Assembly (NCBI GenBank): GCA_020723165.1
Contig: DYJK01000020.1
Coordinates: forward strand, 1 to 39,243
DNA length: 39,243 nucleotides
From: Melioribacter roseus
GTDB lineage: Bacteria; Bacteroidota; Ignavibacteria; Ignavibacteriales; Melioribacteraceae
Reading direction: 5' to 3'
The position numbers and the translations under genes were made by a program. Shown piece by piece: positions 1 through 7,680 of this stretch (the first letter of the stretch is position 1; each line of letters begins with the position of its first letter). The notes under the pieces were generated by a model. That model did no database searches, was not told the origin of the DNA, and saw only the letters and a program-made list of their open reading frames with translations.

Positions 1-1
1 A

Positions 2-94
2 GTTGCTATAGAACACCGGCAGTTTAGTACAACCGTTACAAACCGGGATTTTACCTTAGAAGAATCAATGGTTTGTCCACCATTTTGTCCGTGA
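2..94 (+). CDS. possible C-terminal end of an upstream gene
   Basis: This is the only forward frame that stays open from the window edge; it ends at a TGA at 92-94. It encodes about 30 residues ending in CPPFCP and has no recognisable domain. The stop overlaps the GAGG that probably serves as ribosome binding site of the next gene, which is compatible with an operon. The fragment is too short to be sure it is coding. Confidence 0.3.
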   Translation, partial: VAIEHRQFSTTVTNRDFTLEESMVCPPFCP

Positions 95-106
95 GGATTG
101 ATTGAT

Positions 107-685
107 ATGAATATACCATTAATAACAGTTGTGACATCTACATTAATTTGGCTTTTGCCACCATTTAGGCAATATAGAACATATTACTTCGGATATTTTT
201 TAATTCTTGCTATATCCGACCCGGTGAAAATTTTCTTTTTGAATTCCTTTTCGATTCCCCCACAAATTTTCTCGTCATTTTTCTCGTTGATGCTTGTTTC
301 AGCTATTATAAAGATGGAAAGAAGGCTTATAATATTCGTGCTATCGTTTTTGCTACTTTTCTTTATACTTGCTTTTAATGTAGAATCAAAATTAGTCCTA
401 GTGATCAATGCTTCGATTCACATTTGGATTTTGATGCTGATAATATCAAAATTGATTGATGCTGTAGTAGAAACAAAAACATTGAATCTGTTTCTTATTC
501 TTCTGGTAATCTATGAATTTATGGCGATTTTAAAAAATCTTGTCGTTGTTTTTGATCTTACGCACGGCACGCTACAATTCTATGTAACAACAATAGTACA
601 AATTATTTTTGGTTTGGTTTTCACTTTTATCAATTACAATAATTCCAAGTTTTTCCCAATTAAGAACTATTTAGTAAGGGAGTAA
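107..685 (+). CDS. small polytopic membrane protein, unknown function
   Basis: A 192-residue, very hydrophobic protein with about six predicted membrane segments and almost no soluble part. I do not recognise a named family. The ATG at 107 is chosen because GAGG at 93-96 sits about ten bases upstream; an in-frame TTG at 98 would be too close to that site. Its stop is 13 bases before the sensor kinase that follows, so the two are probably co-transcribed. By position it could be a membrane input partner for that kinase, which has no membrane segment of its own. That role is inferred from context only. Confidence 0.75.
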   Translation: MNIPLITVVTSTLIWLLPPFRQYRTYYFGYFLILAISDPVKIFFLNSFSIPPQIFSSFFSLMLVSAIIKMERRLIIFVLSFLLLFFILAFNVESKLVLVINASIHIWILMLIISKLIDAVVETKTLNLFLILLVIYEFMAILKNLVVVFDLTHGTLQFYVTTIVQIIFGLVFTFINYNNSKFFPIKNYLVRE

Positions 686-698
686 ATTGTAAAACTGT

Positions 699-2210
699 AT
701 GAAAAACAATATTGTGATGCTGCATCTTGAAGACGATGATAAAGATGCCAATCTTGTTAAGTCTTTAATAGATACTGATAAATTAAATTGTAATATTATC
801 CGTATAAAAGAGAGCAAGGAATTCGTTAGGCAGATAAATAACAATTCTGTTCATTTAATATTATCTGAAATTGCGCTTACTGATTTTGAAGGTCTGCATG
901 CATTACGATTAGTGCGCAGCAAAAACAAACGAATTCCTTTCATCTTCCTTTCCGATATATTCAATCAAAATATTCTTCTCAGTGCTTTTCGTTACGGTGC
1001 TACGGATTATATACTCAAAAACGATATTACAAATATTGCTAAAATAATAAAGAACGCTGTAAAGGATTATTCAAATTACCTTGAAGTTGAAGAACTAAAT
1101 AGACAAGTACGTAAAAGCCAGGAACGGTTCCATGCGGTTCATAAAGCAGTCAACGACGTAATCTGGGAAATTGATCTCCAAAACAAACATGTTATTTGGA
1201 GCGATAACGCAACCGAGATCCTACGTATCAAACAAAAAGATCTTGGCAATTCGCTCAATTGGTTTGTTGAAAGAATCCACCCGGATGAATCGGGTACTGT
1301 CAGTTCCAAACTTGAAGAGATGTTAACCGACCATAAAGAAAAACTTCATCTCGATTTTCATTTTAAGTGCGGCGACGGAAGTTATACATATCTCTATTTC
1401 CGCGCTTATGTTTTTTATGATAGGGACAAACGCCCGGTTAAAATTGTTGGGTCGATGCTCGATTGTTCCGATATCAAAGAAATGAAAGATCAATTAATCG
1501 AGGCTAAAGTAGCTGCGGAGGAATCAGAAAGGATTAAAACAGAATTCCTTGCCCAGATGTCGCACGAAATTCGTACGCCTCTTAATATCATTTTAAACTT
1601 TGCAGAAATATTGAAAGAAGATTTTAATCTTGAGAAGGATGAAGATAAAAGAGAAATCTACAGTATAATGCAGAGCTCTGGTAAGAGACTTATACGTACT
1701 GTTGATTCGGTACTGAATTTATCCCAGTTGAATGCCGGTACATATAAACCAACATTGAAAGCAATGAATTTATATACTGACGTGCTGGAACGTCTTTACA
1801 AAGAATACCGGCAATCAGCACAATCCAAAAAACTGCTGCTTGTTCTAAAGAGAACTACAATTACTGATAAAATTACAACCGATGATTATTGTATTACGCA
1901 GATTTTTTCCAACTTAATTGATAATGCAATTAAGTACACGGAAAAAGGTTTCGTGGAAATTTTATTAGGCAGCGAAATAAACGGACAGTTGTTTGTTGAG
2001 ATAAAAGATACCGGAATTGGAATCTCCGAAGAATTTCTTCCTCATGTTTTTGATTCCTTCCGGCGTGAAGAAATGAATTATACGCAGCGCTATGCCGGCA
2101 GCGGTCTTGGTCTTGCACTTGTTAAAAACTATTGCTCGTTAATAAATGCAGAAATATCAGTTGAAAGTAAAAAAGATGTCGGGACAAAGTTTAAAGTGGT
2201 GTTTAAATAA
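699..2210 (+). CDS. REC-PAS-histidine kinase with degenerate receiver
   Basis: A 503-residue cytoplasmic signalling protein. Residues about 5-120 form a receiver-like domain, about 145-265 a PAS domain, about 279-345 a HisKA domain with the phospho-accepting His289 in SHEIRTP, and about 390-503 a HATPase domain with the N box (NLIDNAIKY), G1 (DTGIGI) and G2 (GSGLGLAL). The receiver keeps the acidic cluster (EDDD) and Lys107, but the phospho-acceptor position is Glu57 (LSEIALTDFEG). The related kinase at 7681 has Asp57 in the equivalent place. The receiver is therefore unlikely to be phosphorylated in the normal way and may mimic the phosphorylated state. The gene follows the membrane protein at 107 closely. 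Kinase assignment is firm; the signal is unknown. Confidence 0.93.
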   Translation: MKNNIVMLHLEDDDKDANLVKSLIDTDKLNCNIIRIKESKEFVRQINNNSVHLILSEIALTDFEGLHALRLVRSKNKRIPFIFLSDIFNQNILLSAFRYGATDYILKNDITNIAKIIKNAVKDYSNYLEVEELNRQVRKSQERFHAVHKAVNDVIWEIDLQNKHVIWSDNATEILRIKQKDLGNSLNWFVERIHPDESGTVSSKLEEMLTDHKEKLHLDFHFKCGDGSYTYLYFRAYVFYDRDKRPVKIVGSMLDCSDIKEMKDQLIEAKVAAEESERIKTEFLAQMSHEIRTPLNIILNFAEILKEDFNLEKDEDKREIYSIMQSSGKRLIRTVDSVLNLSQLNAGTYKPTLKAMNLYTDVLERLYKEYRQSAQSKKLLLVLKRTTITDKITTDDYCITQIFSNLIDNAIKYTEKGFVEILLGSEINGQLFVEIKDTGIGISEEFLPHVFDSFRREEMNYTQRYAGSGLGLALVKNYCSLINAEISVESKKDVGTKFKVVFK

Positions 2211-2356
2211 AATCAATAATGATTAGGGATTGCATGGTAGTAAGTAATTATGCTGATTCAACATCAAAGTTATTAACAACTTTCGTGGTCCAGTGATTTG
2301 TTTGCGGAATTATCTAATAAATATATATATCATTTATTAACAATTTCGAGGGCACT

Positions 2357-2596
2357 ATGAAAATTGTTCGTATGAATAAACTCGTTAGTGGTACCAGGAC
2401 AGCAGCATTCCTTGATGTTCAGACTGATGACGGAATTACTATTAAAGGATTCCGCTTAGTTAATGGAAGCCATGGCATGTTTGTTTCTTCACCGGATCAG
2501 AAATCTAAAGACGGTAAATTTTATGAGATGGTTACTTTACCGCGAGAGATGAAACTGCAGCTTGAAAAAATTGCTATTTCTGAATACAACAAATGA
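2357..2596 (+). CDS. spoVG: SpoVG-family nucleic-acid-binding protein
   Basis: A 79-residue protein matching the SpoVG family (about 80-100 residues). It has the N-terminal beta strand, the central segment with NGSHGMFV followed by a SSPDQKSKDGKFYE stretch that parallels the family's conserved DG-F region, and a short C-terminal helix. SpoVG proteins bind DNA and RNA and act as regulators in Firmicutes and spirochaetes; the role in Gram-negative relatives is not established. The ATG is preceded by GAGGG at 2348-2352, a good ribosome binding site. It stands alone, between a sensor kinase and a 630-bp stretch with structured repeats. Confidence 0.8.
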   Translation: MKIVRMNKLVSGTRTAAFLDVQTDDGITIKGFRLVNGSHGMFVSSPDQKSKDGKFYEMVTLPREMKLQLEKIAISEYNK

Positions 2597-2664
2597 TTAG
2601 ACTGTTATTCGGCAGCCATGAATAAGTTTTAGAAATTATAAAACCTCTCCACACGCCTCTTTTA

Positions 2665-2686
2665 ATCCACAGATAAAACTGTGGAT
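2665..2686. repeat. perfect 8-bp inverted repeat with DnaA-box-like arms
   Basis: ATCCACAG at 2665-2672 and CTGTGGAT at 2679-2686 form a perfect stem with a six-base loop. Extended by two bases, the right arm contains TGTGGATAA (2680-2688), the complement of the consensus DnaA box TTATCCACA. The left arm TAATCCACA (2663-2671) has one mismatch. No T-tract follows, so it is not a standard terminator. A chance occurrence is possible. Confidence 0.45.
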
Positions 2687-2780
2687 AAGATTAGAAGGGG
2701 ACAAAGTTAGTAGTAGTTTTTTTATACGGGGGGTGAGGTTATGATTTGTTGTTTGAAAACGAATTTACTCTATTCCTCTT

Positions 2781-2880
2781 GATGCATAAGAGATGGGTCT
2801 GCATGGCCACTCCCTTTGATGGCAAACGACTCTCCATTTGCTGTTAATTTGCCGTGCAGATCCGTACTCCTATTGGAGGA
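2781..2880 (+). repeat. structured stem-loop element, copy 1
   Basis: The element starts with GATGCATAAGAGA, shared exactly with copy 2. A 13-bp stem (2795-2807 with 2851-2863, two G-T wobbles) encloses a loop holding a smaller GCAAA/TTTGC hairpin. The stem is followed by TACTCCTA, also shared with copy 2, and here by a short CTCC/GGAG hairpin. Stem sequences differ between copies while pairing is kept and the loops differ, which points to selection on structure or to a palindromic mobile element. No known RNA family is recognised. Confidence 0.6.
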
Positions 2881-3037
2881 GTTAAAAGTGTAAAGGAACT
2901 ATCGAAAGCAGCGATTTAATAATTGGAAATTTTATTTTCACTTTAAATACTTACTTTTTACCGATATCTGTAAAAAGTTAAATAGTGAGGTATGTGAAAG
3001 TAGGATGCATTAGGTTATAAAAATTGAGAGTAGCAGC

Positions 3038-3140
3038 GATGCATAAGAGAAAGGGACTGCACGGATTATTGGCACACACACTCGGTAACGCAACGTTACT
3101 GTTTCAATCCGTGCAGCCCTACTCCTAATTACTCATAGGA
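3038..3140 (+). repeat. structured stem-loop element, copy 2
   Basis: This is the second copy of the element at 2781-2880. GATGCATAAGAGA at 3038-3050 is followed by a stem of about 14 bp (3053-3067 with 3106-3119, one bulged A). Inside it is a perfect nested hairpin, GTAACG-CAA-CGTTAC, at 3085-3099, and TACTCCTA follows the stem. It lies about 90 bases upstream of the small gene at 3226 and could form part of its leader, but no promoter places it in that transcript. Confidence 0.6.
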
Positions 3141-3225
3141 ATGATTTTAAAAAGCGAAGCAATATAACAATGCAGCAATTAAACAATACATAAATTCATT
3201 TCCAGATAAAACACAGATTACTGCT

Positions 3226-3501
3226 ATGGAAAAAGAAAAAATCATTTCGGATATCACATTAAAAGTCGGGCCGTCATCGTTCAATTACTGGCGGATCGGA
3301 ATTACCAACGATCCCGGTGCACACAAAAAATATTTGAGCAGAACACTAAACGTAGATACCGCATGCTGGTCCGATTGGGAAACCGGGGCATTATCGGATG
3401 CGCAAGAGATCGAATCATATTTTGTTAACGGCAAAGGGATGAAAGGAGAAAAACGAAGCGAGTTATCTGCAGATAAAAAAGTTTTCGTGTTCGTTTATTG
3501 A
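3226..3501 (+). CDS. small GIY-YIG-like protein, function unknown
   Basis: A 91-residue protein. The N-terminal YWRIGITNDP resembles the first strand and loop of GIY-YIG nuclease-like domains, and the later DAQEIESYF could supply the conserved Glu of that fold. The C-terminus has KGMKGEKR and ends in a VFVFVY strand. I recall similar small proteins annotated only as hypothetical, so nuclease activity is not claimed. No strong ribosome binding site is visible before the ATG. It stands between two repeat-rich intergenic stretches. Confidence 0.65.
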   Translation: MEKEKIISDITLKVGPSSFNYWRIGITNDPGAHKKYLSRTLNVDTACWSDWETGALSDAQEIESYFVNGKGMKGEKRSELSADKKVFVFVY

Positions 3502-4075
3502 AAATACTTTTATGAACTCTCCCCCGCCTCGAACGACGAAGTCGGGCGGGCTAATCCCTCTCCTTGACTTCGACTTTGCTCAGTCTGACGGAGAGGGACT
3601 TCGAAAATGGAGTGGTATCACCCCTTCTCTATTAAAGAGAAGGGGAAGGGGATGAGTTCAAGTATCCAAGCATAATTTTCACACAGTCTTTTAAATAGTA
3701 GGTGAATAGATTAAAAATCAGGATGGAACCGTTTCTACTTTGTTACAGACTACATGTTGAGTGTGGTCTATTGATGAAAAGCTGTGCTGAAAACTTTGAG
3801 TTGTTTTATACGCACACTAAGTATTGTCCGTCTATCACAGATATTGTTTTTTAATGTTAATATATTCAGCTAAGTTATTTAGCATGTTTGCCGATCATTC
3901 TTGTTGAGTTTCATTTAGTCTTAATCATTAGTTGTTAATAAGGGACTATTATTATGAACTTAGAAACAAGATACATTATTCACATACCCTTTATTACAAC
4001 AAATACCTATACATTAAAAATGGAGACCAGCTTTAAAGCCAAAAAATATTATGTACAACTCTAAATGAGTAAAAA
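3502..4075. other. intergenic stretch with a foldback element
   Basis: About 570 bp without a supported gene. The first part is the foldback element at 3513-3660. The rest (3661-4075) is AT-rich and presumably holds the promoter of the sensor kinase at 4076, but I cannot point to a convincing promoter box. Confidence 0.6.
3513..3660. repeat. 148-bp foldback element with three internal hairpins
   Basis: The ends are inverted copies: TGAACTC at 3513-3519 followed by TCCCC, and GGGGAT before GAGTTCA at 3654-3660. Between them lie three hairpins: CCCGCC with GGGCGGG (about 3523-3550), CCCTCTCC with GGAGAGGG (about 3556-3598), and the perfect CCCCTTCTC with GAGAAGGGG (about 3620-3645). It is more GC-rich than its surroundings and has no coding capacity. 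It looks like a non-autonomous palindromic mobile element and could also terminate transcription from the small gene just upstream. Confidence 0.7.
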
Positions 4076-7000
4076 ATGGCAGCATCGGGAATAAAACATA
4101 TATCACCAAAAAATTTGAGTTTGTTTTCCAAATCGGCAAGTATTTTAATCGTATCAATCGGAATTATAGTTCTAACCGGTTGGATTTTAAATATACCGAT
4201 CCTTCAAAGTTTTTTCCCGGGTTTTATCGGTATGAATCCCGGTTCGGCAGCAGCATTTATATTTTCCGGTTTGTCACTTTGGTTTTTGAATTGTGCGGTA
4301 ACTAAGAACTGGCATATCTACGCCTGGCAAGTTTGTGCATTTAGTGTTACTCTGTTTGGTCTATTTGCAATTCTACAATTTCTATTTGAAGTAAATTTTG
4401 GATTTACACGTAGGTTCATCGATGATTCTGCTTTAGCCGGTATGAAAATTTCGGCAATTCTAATGTCGCCGGCATCGGCAGTTAATTTTGTGTTTATAGG
4501 TATCTCGATATTAATGTATTCCCGTAAATTTCTTACTGCTGCACGTGCTTCTATTTCTTTAACGATAATAATTGCCCTCTTTTCATTCATAAATTATTTT
4601 TTTAACAGCCATTCATATCTTCATCCGGGTACTACATATCCCATGACACTTCTTTCAGCGGTTGTATTTACTTTGAACGCCGCCGGTTACTTATCTTTTT
4701 TTGCGGTCAAATGGAAAGGAATAAGTTTGAATTACCCCGAACGGTTTCGATATAAATGGCAGCCGTACCTGGCAGCTTTCTTAATAGTTTTAATTGCCGC
4801 ATCGTTACGTTTGTGGCCTCTTCAGTCACTTGGCTTACGAACTGTTTGGGTTACATTCTACCCGGCTGTGATGTTAACAGCAATTTATGGCGGACTTACC
4901 GCCGGATTAGTAGCTGCATTCCTTTCATGTTTTACAGCGCTTTTCTTGTGGCCTATTTTTGTTGATCAGCCGTTCATCAAAGATTATGGCGATTTAATCA
5001 GTATGACCATCTTCGTAATTACATGTATCATGATATCCGGTGTTGCAGAAGCGATGATACGTGCTCGTGAAAAAGTGAAACAGACTAACATCGATCTCGG
5101 AAAAGAAATTACAGATAGGGAAGCCGCCGAAAATGAAATTAGGAAATTAAATGAGGTTCTTGAAGACCGTGTAAAAGAACGGACTGCCGAATTAATAATG
5201 AGTGAGGAAAAGTACCGCTCATTTTTCAATACATCGAGGGATTGTGTTTTCATTACTTCAACCGATGGAAGATGGATTGAAATGAATGAGACAGCAGTTG
5301 AATTATTTGGTTATGCGAGCAGAGAAGAATTAGTGCAAGTTAAAATTCCTGATCTTTATGCTAATCCGGCAGATAGAATAAATCATATCAATACTATCAA
5401 GGAACATGGCTACACTAAAGATTACCCGGTAGATCTCCGTAAAAAAGACGGAAGAATAATCAATACGTTAATTACATCTACTGTTCGATACGATGCTGAA
5501 GGCAATGTTATCGGTTTTATGGGAACCATAAGGGATATAACCGAGCGCAAACATTCAGAAGAAAAAATCAGGAATGCAAACCGTGTTTATGCAGTTCTAA
5601 GCAATATCAACCAGGCAATTGTTCGTATTAAAGATAAGAAAATACTCTTCGATGAAACTTGCCGGATTGCAGTTGATGATGGTAAGTTCAGAATGGCTTG
5701 GATCGGGATTGTTAATTCAAAGACAAATAAAGTTGAACCGGTTGCATCTGCCGGTATTAAGGGTACTTATTTTGAATCCGTTAATGTTGATCTGGATAAT
5801 GAGAAATTGAACATGATTCCTATTGTTCAAGTTATAAAAACCGGTGTTCATTGTATTAATAATGATGTTGCTAACAGCCCGGTTACAGTTCCATGGCATC
5901 CACATGCTTTAGAACTTGGGTTTAAAGCATCCGCCGCATTCCCGATAAAAGTATTCGGCAAAACTATCGGCGCATTTATACTCTATTCAAGCGAGCAATT
6001 TTTCTTTGATGAAGACGAGGTTAAGTTACTCGATGAGATGGCTTCGGATATTTCTTTTGCAATCGAGTTTCTTGAGAATGAATCCGTACGTAAACATAAT
6101 GAAGTTGAACTCCAAAAAAGTTTGGAACGCTATCGGTCAACTTTGGATAATATGCTTGAAGGATGCCAGATAATCGGGTTTGACTGGCGTTACATTTATA
6201 TCAATAGAGCAGCAGAAAAACATAACCGCAGACCGAAGGAAGAACTGCTCGGCAATAAATATATGGATATGTGGCCCGGGGTCGAACAGACGGAAGTGTT
6301 CAAGATTATTAAACGATGCTTAGAAGAAAGAGCAATTCATTATATGGAAAATGAATTCATTTTTCCGGATGGAACACCCGGATGGTTCGAACTTTCAATT
6401 CAAGCCGTGCCTGAAGGTGCCTTCATCTTATCGCATGATATTACCGAAAGGAAAGCAGCAGAAAATAAAATCTTAAAACTAAACGAAGAACTTGAACAAA
6501 AAGTTATCGAGCGTACTGCACAGCTTGAATCTGTAAACAAAGAACTTGAATCTTTCTCATATTCGGTCTCGCATGATTTGCGGGCGCCGTTAAGGCATAT
6601 AGACGGTTTTATCAGGATGCTTCAAACTTCTGCTAAAGCAAAATTGGATGAAAAATCAATTAGGTATCTCGGCATAATTTCAGGTGCTGCAAAACAGATG
6701 GGTCAGTTGATTGATGATCTTCTCCATTTTTCAAGAATGGGAAGAACAGCGATAAATTATTCAACAATCGATATGAATAATATTGTAACAGATGTTAAAA
6801 ATGAAATTATGGCAACTTTAATGAATGATAAATATGACTGGCAAGTTACCGTTCTTCCAAATGTAATAACCGATTACCCGATGATAAGAATTGTTTGGAT
6901 GAATTTAATTTCTAATGCGGTTAAGTATTCATCAAAGGTTGATCGACCGGTTATCAAAATCGATTCATATCAAGAAAAAAATGAAATTGTATTTTATGTG

Positions 7001-7213
7001 AAAGACAATGGTGCCGGTTTTGATAGCAATTACACACACAAATTATTTGGCGTTTTTCAACGATTGCACACAACTGAAGAATTTGAAGGAACCGGAATCG
7101 GTTTGGCTACTATTCATAGAATTATTACAAGACTTGGCGGAAGAACATGGGCTGAAGGTGAAACCGGCAAGGGTGCGGCTTTTTATTTCTCACTCCCAAC
7201 TAAAATAAATTAA
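4076..7213 (+). CDS. membrane multi-sensor histidine kinase (PAS-GAF-PAS)
   Basis: A 1045-residue kinase. Residues about 12-330 contain many membrane segments, the later part resembling the KdpD-type membrane domain (DUF4118). A coiled coil follows, then PAS at about 378-500, GAF at about 501-665, PAS at about 680-795, a HisKA domain with His833 in SVSHDLRAPLRHIDGF, and a C-terminal HATPase domain with NLISNAVKYSS and GTGIGLATI. The HisKA type is that of phytochrome-like kinases, which usually signal through single-domain regulators of the Rcp1 kind. Such a gene lies 11 bases downstream. The signal sensed is unknown. Confidence 0.93.
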   Translation: MAASGIKHISPKNLSLFSKSASILIVSIGIIVLTGWILNIPILQSFFPGFIGMNPGSAAAFIFSGLSLWFLNCAVTKNWHIYAWQVCAFSVTLFGLFAILQFLFEVNFGFTRRFIDDSALAGMKISAILMSPASAVNFVFIGISILMYSRKFLTAARASISLTIIIALFSFINYFFNSHSYLHPGTTYPMTLLSAVVFTLNAAGYLSFFAVKWKGISLNYPERFRYKWQPYLAAFLIVLIAASLRLWPLQSLGLRTVWVTFYPAVMLTAIYGGLTAGLVAAFLSCFTALFLWPIFVDQPFIKDYGDLISMTIFVITCIMISGVAEAMIRAREKVKQTNIDLGKEITDREAAENEIRKLNEVLEDRVKERTAELIMSEEKYRSFFNTSRDCVFITSTDGRWIEMNETAVELFGYASREELVQVKIPDLYANPADRINHINTIKEHGYTKDYPVDLRKKDGRIINTLITSTVRYDAEGNVIGFMGTIRDITERKHSEEKIRNANRVYAVLSNINQAIVRIKDKKILFDETCRIAVDDGKFRMAWIGIVNSKTNKVEPVASAGIKGTYFESVNVDLDNEKLNMIPIVQVIKTGVHCINNDVANSPVTVPWHPHALELGFKASAAFPIKVFGKTIGAFILYSSEQFFFDEDEVKLLDEMASDISFAIEFLENESVRKHNEVELQKSLERYRSTLDNMLEGCQIIGFDWRYIYINRAAEKHNRRPKEELLGNKYMDMWPGVEQTEVFKIIKRCLEERAIHYMENEFIFPDGTPGWFELSIQAVPEGAFILSHDITERKAAENKILKLNEELEQKVIERTAQLESVNKELESFSYSVSHDLRAPLRHIDGFIRMLQTSAKAKLDEKSIRYLGIISGAAKQMGQLIDDLLHFSRMGRTAINYSTIDMNNIVTDVKNEIMATLMNDKYDWQVTVLPNVITDYPMIRIVWMNLISNAVKYSSKVDRPVIKIDSYQEKNEIVFYVKDNGAGFDSNYTHKLFGVFQRLHTTEEFEGTGIGLATIHRIITRLGGRTWAEGETGKGAAFYFSLPTKIN

Positions 7214-7224
7214 GGAGAAAGTTT

Positions 7225-7659
7225 ATGCGTAAGTATAATCAAATTTTATTGGTAGAAGATAATCCTAACGACCGGGAACTAACTATCGGCGCCCTTACCG
7301 AACATAATCTTGCAAATGATATTGTTAGTACCAGTGATGGTGTAGAGGCATTGGATTATCTTTTCAAAAGGGGGAAATATAAAGACCGCATGAACGGGAA
7401 TCCGGGGGTGATATTGCTTGACATAAAAATGCCGCGTATGGACGGTATAGAAGTTTTGAAAATTATTAAATCCGATCCTAACCTTAAATTAATCCCGGTT
7501 GTTATGCTCACATCATCGCGTGAAGAACAAGACCTGGTAGAATCATATAACCTTGGTGCTAATGCTTACGTTGTTAAGCCGGTTGATTTCCAGGAATTTA
7601 TTGATGCAATAAAAAATGTTGGTCTCTTTTGGGCAATAATCAACGAATCAATTAAATAA
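7225..7659 (+). CDS. single-domain response regulator (Rcp1-like)
   Basis: A 144-residue stand-alone receiver. The acidic pair is in VEDNPNDREL, the phospho-acceptor is Asp66 in LLDIKMPRMDG, the conserved Thr/Ser lies in MLTSS, and the Lys is in VVKPVD. The length and the long insert between strand 2 and the phospho-acceptor fit the Rcp1 family that partners phytochrome-type kinases. AAGGAG just upstream of the ATG is a strong ribosome binding site. The position, 11 bases after the kinase at 4076, makes it the likely phosphotransfer partner. It has no output domain, so signalling probably proceeds by protein interaction or a further phosphorelay step. Confidence 0.95.
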   Translation: MRKYNQILLVEDNPNDRELTIGALTEHNLANDIVSTSDGVEALDYLFKRGKYKDRMNGNPGVILLDIKMPRMDGIEVLKIIKSDPNLKLIPVVMLTSSREEQDLVESYNLGANAYVVKPVDFQEFIDAIKNVGLFWAIINESIK

Positions 7660-7680
7660 AACAATCATAAAGGTACAGCC

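Larger units (their letters stand above)
2597..3225. other. intergenic stretch with structured elements
   Basis: This stretch of about 630 bp has no convincing gene. It contains a perfect 8-bp hairpin with DnaA-box-like arms at 2665-2686 and two related stem-loop elements at 2781-2880 and 3038-3140. The spacing and structure suggest regulatory RNA or mobile palindromic DNA rather than decayed coding sequence. Confidence 0.7.

Noticed and set aside
7008-7208. 66-codon open frame inside the sensor kinase
   Set aside because: It lies in another frame of the conserved HATPase coding region, which explains the sequence fully.
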